This document shows positions 16,872-24,449 of a stretch of 64,000 bases of DNA, in pieces. Made by a program: the position numbers and the translations under genes. This DNA comes from Halapricum desulfuricans. GTDB lineage: Archaea > Halobacteriota > Halobacteria > Halobacteriales > Haloarculaceae. The notes beneath the pieces were generated by a model. That model did no database searches and was not told the DNA's origin. It saw only the letters and a list, made by a program, of their open reading frames with translations. The stretch lies in NCBI RefSeq assembly GCF_017094505.1, contig NZ_CP064787.1, positions 2,728,001 to 2,792,000 of the forward strand, in the 5' to 3' direction. Numbering within the stretch: position 1 is the first letter of the stretch; each line of letters starts with the position of its first letter.

Positions 16872-16995
16872 ACTCAGTCGTGGATTGAATGTGGTTCTAT
16901 ATAAACGTGTGGGTTCGGAGTCGCCTCGCGTCTCGTGGTCCTCGCCGGTGAGTCCGTGCGGCAGCAACAAGCATCCGCGCCGCAGGCGCGGTTCA

Positions 16996-17026
16996 CCGGA
17001 CACGAGGCCGGCGGCCGAGTGTCCGG
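16996..17026. repeat. Perfect 8-bp stem
   Basis: CCGGACAC and GTGTCCGG face each other across 15 GC-rich bases, directly beside the dispersed repeat copy at 17029. It may act as part of that repeat or as a transcript-end structure for the leftward tRNA transcript. Confidence 0.5.
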
Positions 17027-17028
17027 CA

Positions 17029-17113
17029 GTTTTTCCCCACGTTTTTGCAAACGGGGTTCCCGCAGGCTCGCGTGGCGAGCCGAGGAAACCCCGTGCAGTA
17101 AAAAGTGGTAGTG
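17029..17113. repeat. Dispersed palindromic repeat, copy 2 (inverted relative to copy 1)
   Basis: Read on the minus strand it gives CCACTTTTTACTGCACGGGG, then TTTCCTCG, a palindromic core GGCTCGCCACGCGAGCC, GCGGGAACCCCGT and GCAAAAACGTGGGGAAAAAC. The outer and inner blocks match 7091-7170, while the stem bases differ. Here CACGGGGT and ACCCCGT pair, which the other copy does with other bases. Confidence 0.75.
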
Positions 17114-17178
17114 GACCACCGAAAGACTCACTCCGTTCGTCTTTCGAGCCCTCACTCGCTCACGACGCTCGCCCGTGA

Positions 17179-17198
17179 GGACGGCGGGGATTTGAACC
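17179..17198. repeat. Partial copy of the tRNA-Ala 3' end
   Basis: GGACGGCGGGGATTTGAACC repeats the 3' part of the tRNA-Ala gene (17303-17323) except for one missing C. A shorter inverted copy, ATTCAAATCCCGCC, lies at 17245-17258. Partial tRNA ends next to an intact tRNA are the usual scar of site-specific integration, but no integrase gene is present. Confidence 0.6.
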
Positions 17199-17264
17199 AC
17201 GCGAACACGGTCGCCTCGCGTTGCTCGGCGCTGCGTGTTCTCTCATTCAAATCCCGCCTCTCAG

Positions 17265-17300
17265 ATTTGCGTCGCTCGCGGTTTGCGAGCGACAGCAAAT
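17265..17300 (-). terminator. Strong hairpin right after tRNA-Ala
   Basis: ATTTGC-GTCGCTCGC and GCGAGCGAC-A-GCAAAT pair around a 5-base loop, 15 base pairs with one bulge, ending one base from the tRNA discriminator position. A transcript end or tRNA 3'-processing role is plausible; an inverted-repeat element end is the alternative. Confidence 0.5.
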
Positions 17301-17301
17301 A

Positions 17302-17373
17302 TGGACCGGCGGGGATTTGAACCCCGGGCCTCTTCCTTGCGAAGGAAGCGATCTGCCACTGATCTACCGGCCC
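17302..17373 (-). tRNA. tRNA-Ala (anticodon CGC)
   Basis: The minus strand folds as a full cloverleaf: acceptor GGGCCGG / CCGGTCC, D stem GATC, anticodon stem CTTCC / GGAAG with loop TTCGCAA (anticodon CGC, reading GCG), and T stem CGGGG / CCCCG with loop TTCAAAT. The discriminator is A, and CCA is not encoded. There is no intron. It lies 104 bases downstream of rpsJ on the same strand. Confidence 0.95.
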
Positions 17374-17476
17374 GCGTATGTCGTCCCACGAAGCGCAGGC
17401 GTTTGAATGATGCGATTCCCCTGCGCGTGAGACCAGCGTTCCGAACGGCGCGGTGCCGCTCGACTCCCAGGCGTCG

Positions 17477-17785
17477 TCAGTCCTCGAGGACGATCTCGAT
17501 GGAGACGTCGTTGGGCACCTGGATGCGCATCAGCTGGCGCAGCGCACGTTCGTCGGCGTCGATGTCGATCAGCCGCTTGTGGACGCGCATCTCCCAGTGC
17601 TCCCAGGTCGCCGTCCCCTCGCCGTCGGGCGACTTCCGGGCGGGCACTTCCAGCGTCTTGGTCGGCAGCGGAACGGGCCCGCTGAGCTTGACGCCGGTCT
17701 TGTTGGCGATCTCGCGGACGTCATCGCAGATGTCGTCCAGATCGTCCGGGTTCGTGCCCGCGAGCCGAACGCGTGCTTGCTGCAT
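17477..17785 (-). CDS. rpsJ: 30S ribosomal protein S10
   Basis: A 102-residue S10 protein starting [17 protein letters not shown]. The conserved [20 protein letters not shown] loop and [11 protein letters not shown] segment are clear. Its start overlaps the EF-1alpha stop by one base, the conserved archaeal tef1a-rpsJ pair. The C-terminus [11 protein letters not shown] is standard. Confidence 0.97.
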   Translation of the reverse strand: MQQARVRLAGTNPDDLDDICDDVREIANKTGVKLSGPVPLPTKTLEVPARKSPDGEGTATWEHWEMRVHKRLIDIDADERALRQLMRIQVPNDVSIEIVLED

Positions 17786-19056
17786 TATTCGCGCTCTTGA
17801 ACGCTCAGGACCTTCCCTGCCGCGATGGTCTGACCCATGTCGCGGATGGCGAAGGACCCGAGCTCGGGGATCTCGCTGGACGGCTCGATGCTGAGCGGTT
17901 TCTGCGGTCGGACGGTGACGACCGCCGCGTCACCCGACTGGATGAAGTCGGGGTTCTCCTCGGCGACCTCGCCGGAGGAGGGGTCGATCTTCTTGTCGAT
18001 GGACTCGACCGTACAGGCGACCTGTGCGGTGTGGGCGTGGAAGACCGGCGTGTAACCGGCGGTGATCACGCTCGGGTGCTGCATGACGACGATCTGCGCC
18101 TGGAAGGTCTCGGCGACCGTCGGCGGGTCGTCGGCCGGACCACAGACGTCGCCGCGGCGGATGTCGTCCTTGCCGATGCCGCGGACGTTGAACCCGACGT
18201 TGTCGCCGGGGCCCGCGTGGTCGACTTCCTCGTGGTGCATCTCGATGGTCTTGACCTCGCCACCGACGTCAGACGGCTGGAAGCTGACGTTGTCGCCGGG
18301 GTTCATCGTCCCGGTCTCGATCCGTCCGACGGGAACGGTCCCGATGCCGGAGATCGTGTAGACGTCCTGGATCGGCAGTCGCAGCGGCGCGTCCGTCGGC
18401 GGCTGGGGCTCCGGCAGGTCGTTGAGCGCTTCCAGCAGGGTCGGGCCGTCGTACCAGGGCGTGTTGTCCGAGGCGGACTCGACGTTGTCGCCCTCGAACG
18501 CGGAGGTCGGGATGAAGCTCGCGTCGTCGGTGTCGAACGACACCTGGTTGAGCAGCTGCTTGACCTCTTCGACGACCTGCTTGTAGTCGGACTCGCTGTA
18601 GTCGACGAGATCCATCTTGTTAACGGCGACGATGAGCTCGTCGATACCCAGCGTCTTCGAGAGGAAGACGTGCTCCTGGGTCTGGGGCTGGACGCCGTCG
18701 TCGGCGGCGACCACGAGCACGGCGTTGTCGGCCTGGCTCGCGCCCGTGATCATGTTCTTCACGAAGTCGCGGTGCCCGGGACAGTCGACGATGGTGAAGT
18801 AGTACTCGTCGGTGTCGAACTCCTGGTGGGCGATGTCGATGGTGACCCCGCGCTCGCGCTCCTCGGCGAGGTTGTCCATGACGTAGGCGAACTCGAAGCC
18901 GCCCTTGCCCTTCTCTTCTGCTTCCTCGCGGTACTGCTCGATGACGTGCTCGGGGACGGACCCTGTCTCGAACAGGAGTCGCCCGACCATCGTACTCTTT
19001 CCGTGGTCGACGTGGCCGATAATGGCCAGGTTCTGGTGCGGTTTGTCCTCACTCAT
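17785..19056 (-). CDS. tef1a: Translation elongation factor EF-1 alpha
   Basis: A 423-residue GTPase that brings aminoacyl-tRNA to the ribosome. G motifs are GHVDHGKS (residues 14-21), DCPGH, NKMDL and the SAFEG segment; the switch [15 protein letters not shown] follows. Domains II and III ([22 protein letters not shown]) complete the protein. It is followed by rpsJ with a one-base overlap and preceded by homoserine dehydrogenase, 114 bases away. Confidence 0.98.
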   Translation of the reverse strand: MSEDKPHQNLAIIGHVDHGKSTMVGRLLFETGSVPEHVIEQYREEAEEKGKGGFEFAYVMDNLAEERERGVTIDIAHQEFDTDEYYFTIVDCPGHRDFVKNMITGASQADNAVLVVAADDGVQPQTQEHVFLSKTLGIDELIVAVNKMDLVDYSESDYKQVVEEVKQLLNQVSFDTDDASFIPTSAFEGDNVESASDNTPWYDGPTLLEALNDLPEPQPPTDAPLRLPIQDVYTISGIGTVPVGRIETGTMNPGDNVSFQPSDVGGEVKTIEMHHEEVDHAGPGDNVGFNVRGIGKDDIRRGDVCGPADDPPTVAETFQAQIVVMQHPSVITAGYTPVFHAHTAQVACTVESIDKKIDPSSGEVAEENPDFIQSGDAAVVTVRPQKPLSIEPSSEIPELGSFAIRDMGQTIAAGKVLSVQERE

Positions 19057-19170
19057 TGGTATCTCACGCGCAGAGGCGCTGTATCGGAATCATTCGGCAG
19101 AAGCAATTAAAACCGTTTCGATACGCCGTAAGCGCCATCCCGTTGCCGTCTGTCGATTTGGGAACCGCTG

Positions 19171-20130
19171 TCACGGATCGAGCCGCGAAAGGCGACCCGC
19201 GTCCGCCAGTATCGCCGTCGCGGTCTCGGGGCCGCCGGCACCCCGCCCCGAGAGGTTGAGCCGGCCGGCGTGTTCGGTCTCCAGCCGGACGATGTTGGTC
19301 GTCCCCGTGACCGCGAGGTCGCTGTGTTCGGGGACCAGCCGCGGGCCCACGCGGATCTCCCCGCCCGCGACCTCGCCGATCAGCCGGATCGTCCGGCCGT
19401 CCTCGCGGGCCAGCTCCAGCGCGCTGGGCGGGATCGCGTCGATCCCCTCGACGGTCGCGTCCTCGAGGGTGTACTCCCGGTCGTCCTCCGCGAGGACGTT
19501 CGCCAGGATGACGCACTTCAGCGCGGCGTCGGTCCCCTCCACGTCGAAGGACGGGTCCGCTTCGGCGACACCGAGGTCCTGGGCCTCCGCCAGCACGTGC
19601 TCGTACTGGAGTCCCTCCGCGGCCATCCGCGAGAGGATGAAGTTCGCGGTCCCGTTGAGCACGCCCCGAGCGGCGGTGATCGTCGCCGGGCCGTAGTCCT
19701 CGATCGTCGACAGCACCGGGATCGCGCCGCCCACCGTCGCCTCGAACCGGATCTCGCCGGCGCTGTCCTCGGCCAGCGCCATCACCTCGCCGTAGCGCTC
19801 TGCGACCGGGCCCTTGTTGGCCAGCACGACGTGGCGGTCGCGCTGGAGCGCACGCTCGAGGTAGCCGAACCCCGGCTGGGCGTCGCCCAGCGTCGTCGGC
19901 GTCGCCTCGACGAGGACGTCGTACTCCGCCGTCAGCGCGTCTTCGGGGTCCGCTGTTCCGACCACGCCCTCGCTGTCCTTGCGTTCGAGGACCGCGTCGG
20001 TGTCGAGCCCGTCGGGATCGATCGCGGCCGAGCGCGAGTCGGCGATCGCGGTGACAGTGTGGCCGTAGTCGCCGGCCAGTTGCGCGACCGAGCGACCGAC
20101 AGCACCGGCGCCTGCGATCGAAAGCCGCAT
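19171..20130 (-). CDS. hom: Homoserine dehydrogenase, copy 1
   Basis: A 319-residue NAD(P)-dependent enzyme making homoserine for threonine and methionine synthesis. The N-terminus IAGAGAVGRSVAQLAG is the dinucleotide loop, VVLANKGPVAERYGE carries the catalytic-site Lys, and GGAIPVLSTIEDYG and GVLNGTANFILSRM are family signatures. It overlaps the ACT-domain gene by one base (20130). A second pair at 21497-22977 is a paralogous duplicate sharing stretches of identical DNA with this one. It has no C-terminal ACT domain; the neighbour may supply it. Confidence 0.95.
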   Translation of the reverse strand: MRLSIAGAGAVGRSVAQLAGDYGHTVTAIADSRSAAIDPDGLDTDAVLERKDSEGVVGTADPEDALTAEYDVLVEATPTTLGDAQPGFGYLERALQRDRHVVLANKGPVAERYGEVMALAEDSAGEIRFEATVGGAIPVLSTIEDYGPATITAARGVLNGTANFILSRMAAEGLQYEHVLAEAQDLGVAEADPSFDVEGTDAALKCVILANVLAEDDREYTLEDATVEGIDAIPPSALELAREDGRTIRLIGEVAGGEIRVGPRLVPEHSDLAVTGTTNIVRLETEHAGRLNLSGRGAGGPETATAILADAGRLSRLDP

Positions 20131-20657
20131 CAGACGCCACCTCCCGCCGCCAGCGGCTCGATCACGCGCAGGCCCTTCTCCTCGGCCACCCGTCGCACGG
20201 CCGCGAACGTCTCCGCGATCGCACCCTGATCGGTCTTCAGCCGGAGCCGGGCACTCGACTCGTCGTCGGTTCCCTCGGGCGCGGACAGCGAGAGATCCGC
20301 GACGCGGCTGTTCGCTTCCGTCCGCAACCGCGAGAGCGTGTCCGAGAGGTCGGTATCGACGAGATGGCCCACGAGGACGATCGTCAGCTCCTCGCTGTAG
20401 CGTTCCTGTCCGGCCTGAACGACGTTGACGCCGGCCTCGCGCAGCGCCTCGACGATCGTCTCGAAGCGCTCGGGCGTCGCCTCCAGATCCACCTCCACGG
20501 GGATCCGACCGCGCGGCGTGACGTTGCCCCGCTCGTGGAAGATCGACAGCAGGTTCCCGCCGTTGTCGGCGATCGGTTCCAGCGCTCGGAGCAGTTCCCC
20601 TGGTTCGTCGACCAGCTCCAGTCGCACGGTGTAGGCCTGGGTTCGCGTCTCGCTCAT
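20130..20657 (-). CDS. ACT-domain amino-acid-binding protein, copy 1
   Basis: A 175-residue protein with two ACT-like halves: residues 9-75 (VRLELVDEPGELLRALEPIADNGGN) and 90-170 (ELTIVLVGHLVDTDLSDTLSRL). ACT domains bind amino acids and regulate metabolism. Adjacency and one-base overlap with homoserine dehydrogenase suggest feedback control of that enzyme, probably by threonine or another product; that is inference. It is paralogous to 22453-22977. Confidence 0.9.
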   Translation of the reverse strand: MSETRTQAYTVRLELVDEPGELLRALEPIADNGGNLLSIFHERGNVTPRGRIPVEVDLEATPERFETIVEALREAGVNVVQAGQERYSEELTIVLVGHLVDTDLSDTLSRLRTEANSRVADLSLSAPEGTDDESSARLRLKTDQGAIAETFAAVRRVAEEKGLRVIEPLAAGGGV

Positions 20658-20827
20658 CGGACGCTCACCCCGCTCTCGATCGGGTTCATGCTACCTGGCG
20701 TACGCCGGACGCCGTCAAGAAAGTTCGGACGAGAAACCGGTGGCGGTCGCCACAAACCAGACGTATCGTCTTCGCTCGACGCCCCGCTCTGAAATAGCAT
20801 ACACCTATCACCTTAGACAGCCAACAT

Positions 20828-21424
20828 ATGGGCATGGATATACGATCACGAACTCGTAACGCCGAACTCGCCCGCGGGGCGGTCGCCGGCGCTCTCGGTT
20901 TTTTCGCTGGCTATCTGCTCACGTGGATCTTCGCCGGCGCGAAGGTCACGAATCTCACGATCGGCGGAGTCTTCGGCGGCGGTGTGCCGGACTGGCGGGC
21001 GGTCCTGTGGGTGTTTTACGACAGTCATTTCGTCGGCACGCGGACGCCCGAGGTATTCGGCCCGGGCGGCGATCGCTGGGCCGGCGGCGACCTCATCGAC
21101 ACAGTCAAACTGCTCGGCGTCGAGTACCTCTATCTCGTGCCCGTCGTCGTCCTCCTGATCGGGGGCGTGGCGATGGCACGTTTCGCCGGCGCGAGGACGG
21201 CCAGAGACGGAGCGATGGCTGGCGCCACTCTCACACTCGGGTATGTCCCGCTCGTGCTCCTCGGGCTCTTCGTCGCCACCCAGGGCGGGGTGGCGCCCAG
21301 TCCGCTCCGCGCGCTCGTGATCGCGGGTGTCGTCTACCCGATCGCGCTCGGTGCGATCGGCGGTGCTGTCACCGGTTTCTATTTCGATTCAGCGAGCGAA
21401 TCTAGTCGCGCCCAGCGGACGTGA
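20828..21424 (+). CDS. Membrane protein of unknown function
   Basis: A 198-residue protein with about four hydrophobic helices: residues 15-35, 96-118, 130-150 and 160-185, and a Gly/Pro-rich outside loop between the first two. It sits alone on the plus strand between the two ACT-hom pairs, so the duplication did not simply copy in tandem. The start is ATG 20828, or the ATG two codons later. Function is unknown. Confidence 0.7.
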   Translation: MGMDIRSRTRNAELARGAVAGALGFFAGYLLTWIFAGAKVTNLTIGGVFGGGVPDWRAVLWVFYDSHFVGTRTPEVFGPGGDRWAGGDLIDTVKLLGVEYLYLVPVVVLLIGGVAMARFAGARTARDGAMAGATLTLGYVPLVLLGLFVATQGGVAPSPLRALVIAGVVYPIALGAIGGAVTGFYFDSASESSRAQRT

Positions 21425-21496
21425 ACGGCGTTCCGGTCACGCTGTCGGCGTGCAGCCGGGCGGTAAGAAATCGCTCTCGGAGTCGCGTGACGGCTG

Positions 21497-22453
21497 TCAG
21501 AGCGGGGAGAGCCGACCCACGTCCGCGAGCATCGCCGTCGCGGTCTCGGGGCCGCCGGCACCCCGCCCCGAGAGGTTGAGTCGGCCGGCGTTTTCGGTCT
21601 CCAGCTGGACGATGTTGGTCGTCCCCGTGACCGCGAGTTCGCTGTGTTCGGGGACCAGCCGCGGGCCCACGCGGATCTCCCCGCCCGCGACCTCGCCGAT
21701 CAGCCGGATCGTCCGGCCGTCCTCCTGGGCCAGTTCCAGCGCGCTCTCGGGGATGTCCTTGATTCCCTCGACGGTCGCGTCCTCGAGGGTGTACTCCCGG
21801 TCGTCCTCCGCGAGGACGTTCGCCAGGATGACGCACTTCAGCGCGGCGTCGGTCCCCTCCACGTCGAACGCGGGGTCGGTCTCGGCGACGCCCAGGTCCT
21901 GGGCCTCCGCCAGCACGTGCTCGTAGCCGAGCCCGGCGTTGGCCATCCGCGAGAGGATGAAGTTCGCGGTCCCGTTGAGCACGCCCCGAGCGGCGGTGAT
22001 CGTCGCCGGGCCGTAGTCCTCGATCGTCGACAGCACCGGGATCGCGCCGCCCACCGTCGCCTCGAACCGGATCTCGCCGGCGCTGTCCTCGGCCAGCGCC
22101 ATCACCTCGCCGTACCGTTCGGCCATCGGCCCCTTGTTGGCCAGCACGACGTGGCGGTCCCGCTCGAGGGCGGTCTCGACGTGGCCAAAGCCAGGTTGAG
22201 CGTCGCCCAGCGTGACCGGCGTCGCCTCGACGAGGACGTCGTACTCGGCCGCCAGCGCGTCTTCCGGGTCGGCCTCGCCGAGGTGGCGCTCGCCCTCCCG
22301 CTGGCGTTCGAGCGCGGCCTCGACGTCGATCCCGTCGGCGTCGATCGTCGCCGCCTCGACGTTGGCCATCGCGGTGACAGTGTGGCCGTACTCGCCGGCG
22401 AGTTCCGCGACGGAGCTGCCGACGGTGCCGGTCCCGACGATCGCAAGCCGCAT
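21497..22453 (-). CDS. hom: Homoserine dehydrogenase, copy 2
   Basis: A 318-residue paralogue of the 19171 gene, with the dinucleotide loop IVGTGTVGSSVAELAG, VVLANKGPMAERYGE and GVLNGTANFILSRM intact. The N-terminal third differs in sequence (many codons and residues), whereas central and C-terminal DNA is nearly identical: 21941-22114 equals 19621-19794 base for base. Both copies keep the visible catalytic segments, so both may be active. Confidence 0.93.
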   Translation of the reverse strand: MRLAIVGTGTVGSSVAELAGEYGHTVTAMANVEAATIDADGIDVEAALERQREGERHLGEADPEDALAAEYDVLVEATPVTLGDAQPGFGHVETALERDRHVVLANKGPMAERYGEVMALAEDSAGEIRFEATVGGAIPVLSTIEDYGPATITAARGVLNGTANFILSRMANAGLGYEHVLAEAQDLGVAETDPAFDVEGTDAALKCVILANVLAEDDREYTLEDATVEGIKDIPESALELAQEDGRTIRLIGEVAGGEIRVGPRLVPEHSELAVTGTTNIVQLETENAGRLNLSGRGAGGPETATAMLADVGRLSPL

Positions 22454-22977
22454 CAGACACCACCTCCGGCCGCCATCGGCTCGATCACGCGCAGGTCCTT
22501 CTCCTCGGCCGCCCGTCGCACAGCCGCGAGCGTCTCCTCGACGGCACCCTGATCGGTCTTCAGCCGGAGTCGGGCGCTGGACTCGCTCTCGGCACCTTCC
22601 GGCGCGGACAGCGACAGGTCCGCGACGGCACCGTTCTCCGCGCGCAGTCGCGAGAGCGTGTCCGACAGATCGGTATCGACGAGATGGCCGACCAGCAAGA
22701 CTGTCAGTTCCTCGCTGTAGCGTTCCTGGCCGGCCTGGACGACGTTGACGCCGGCCTCGCGCAGCGCCTCGACGATCGTCTCGAAGCGCTCGGGCGTCGC
22801 CTCCAGATCGACCTCCACCGGGATCCGACCCCGGGGGGAGAGGTTGCCCCGCTCGTGGAAGATCGACAGCAGGTTCCCGCCGTTGTCGGCGATCGGCTCC
22901 AGCGCGGCCAGCAGTTCGCCGGGCTCGTCGGCCAGTTCGAGTCGGACGGTATAGGACTGGGTGCGCGCCTCGCTCAT
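22453..22977 (-). CDS. ACT-domain amino-acid-binding protein, copy 2
   Basis: A 174-residue paralogue of the 20130 gene, about 90 percent alike by eye, starting MSEARTQSYTVRLELADEPGE. It overlaps the second homoserine dehydrogenase by one base, as in the first pair. Differences cluster around residues 108-125 and 150-160, which could alter ligand choice if the two pairs are regulated differently. Confidence 0.9.
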   Translation of the reverse strand: MSEARTQSYTVRLELADEPGELLAALEPIADNGGNLLSIFHERGNLSPRGRIPVEVDLEATPERFETIVEALREAGVNVVQAGQERYSEELTVLLVGHLVDTDLSDTLSRLRAENGAVADLSLSAPEGAESESSARLRLKTDQGAVEETLAAVRRAAEEKDLRVIEPMAAGGGV

Positions 22978-23083
22978 CGGACGCTCACCCCGAGATCGGA
23001 AACGCTCATGTTGGTCTCATCTGGTCGCGGCGGTTGTAAGTCAATTTCGTCTCTGTAGCGCAAGGTGAGAACGCCTCGCTGAC

Positions 23084-24352
23084 CTAGCCGATATACTCGA
23101 ACAGCGTCCCGAGCAACAGCCCGGCCCACAGCAGGAGTCCGACGACAAGCAGGCGATTCCGGTGGGCATCGGCGGTCGCGCGCTGGGCGGCCCCGGCGGC
23201 GATCAGCCCCAGCGCCAGGACGACCCCCACCCGCTGGAGGACGATCTCGATCGGCAGCACCTCGACGCCGAGATAGCCGTAATCCAGGAAGAGCGCGACC
23301 GAGAGCGCGCTCGCGCCCGTGACAGCGGCGTCCATCCGTCGACGGATGCCGCTGGCGAACGCGTAGGTCACGATCGGAATCCCGACCGCGATGAACGGAT
23401 ACAGCAGGGCCGCGATCGCGTGCATCGACAGGGCGGGCACGTGCCACTCAAGCAGGACGCCGGCAGCGCGAACGCCCAACACGAGCGCGACGATACTGCC
23501 AAAGAGCAGGCCGTGACGAACGGTTACCCGGTCGACGACCGCCCGGATCCGCCTGCGATCGACCGCGGTGAGTCGCTGTCGCCAGAGCTCCCGTGCGGAG
23601 ACGAGTCCGAGTCCGAACGCGGGAAGCGCGACGAACAGCTCGACGACCGTCGCCCAGCCGTCGGCGTCGGCGGGGCCGTCGTTGTCGAGATACGCCCGCC
23701 AGACGCGCTCGACGTACGGTTCGGACATGAGATCCCGTTCGACCTGTCGTTGCCCCCGCTGGACGCCGTCGACGGAGTGGCGCAGCGTGAACCAGTCGAA
23801 GTGCTCGGTATGGACCTGCATGGCGACCCACGGCTCCTCGTCGGAGACCGGGGACTCGTAGAGGCGGACATGTGTCCGGTAGCCGTAGTAGTCGCCGTTG
23901 TGGAGCTGGTCAGTCTCGCGGATCCACTCGCCGGACTCCCCGTCGTGGACGTAGGCGTAGCGGGCAGTCCCGGTCGTCTCGCCCCACTCGATTGTCGTCC
24001 CGGTGAGGTTGATCCTCTCGGGGACCGGATCGGTCGGCTCGGCCGGCCGCTGTGTCTCGTCAGTCCGGTTCCAGGTATGCTCGTCGCTCGAGCGCAGCAG
24101 CTCGACGACGGTGTCGGCGTCCTCGCGGACGACCACGTTGATCGGGCTGCGCTTTCTGAACTCCCGGCTGGGGCTCAGATAGGTCCAGACGCCGCTGTCG
24201 TCGCCCTCGAAGCGGAACAGTTCGCGCTCGTCGCTGTCGGCCGTCTCGGGAGGCAGCGTCTGTACCGTCGGGGTCGTAAACACGACGAGGACCGCGCCGA
24301 AGACGACCGCCAGCGCGAGTACCGTCCCGGCTATCCTGACGCTGCGACGCAT
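23084..24352 (-). CDS. Membrane protein with large external domain
   Basis: A 422-residue protein starting MRRSVRIAGTVLALAVVF. A single N-terminal helix (7-28) is followed by a predicted extracellular domain (about 30-225) with many Thr/Glu/Tyr residues. Then come about six hydrophobic helices to the C-terminus (VALPAFGLGLVS; LLFGSIVALVLGVR; AIAALLYPFIAVGIPIV; last LLVVGLLLWAGLLLGTLF). I recognise no enzyme or transporter motif. It diverges from the kinase-like gene at 24450. Confidence 0.7.
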   Translation of the reverse strand: MRRSVRIAGTVLALAVVFGAVLVVFTTPTVQTLPPETADSDERELFRFEGDDSGVWTYLSPSREFRKRSPINVVVREDADTVVELLRSSDEHTWNRTDETQRPAEPTDPVPERINLTGTTIEWGETTGTARYAYVHDGESGEWIRETDQLHNGDYYGYRTHVRLYESPVSDEEPWVAMQVHTEHFDWFTLRHSVDGVQRGQRQVERDLMSEPYVERVWRAYLDNDGPADADGWATVVELFVALPAFGLGLVSARELWRQRLTAVDRRRIRAVVDRVTVRHGLLFGSIVALVLGVRAAGVLLEWHVPALSMHAIAALLYPFIAVGIPIVTYAFASGIRRRMDAAVTGASALSVALFLDYGYLGVEVLPIEIVLQRVGVVLALGLIAAGAAQRATADAHRNRLLVVGLLLWAGLLLGTLFEYIG

Positions 24353-24449
24353 AGTCACGATATCGAGACGCCACGAGTATGGTTCTGCTGGTCGATCGCG
24401 GCCGAGAGCCAACCTACAAGGCCGGCCGGCACGTGGAGACACCAACGCG

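Larger units (their letters stand above)
16872..17301. other. Gene-free spacer between tRNA-Ala and thermosome gene
   Basis: This 430-base gap has no credible reading frame. It holds in order a stem at 16996-17026, a dispersed repeat at 17029-17113, tRNA-end-like copies at 17179-17198 and 17245-17258, and a strong hairpin at 17265-17300. On the minus strand TATATAGAACC (about 16894-16904) lies 25-30 bases before the thermosome ATG and is the likely TATA box of that gene. Confidence 0.6.
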
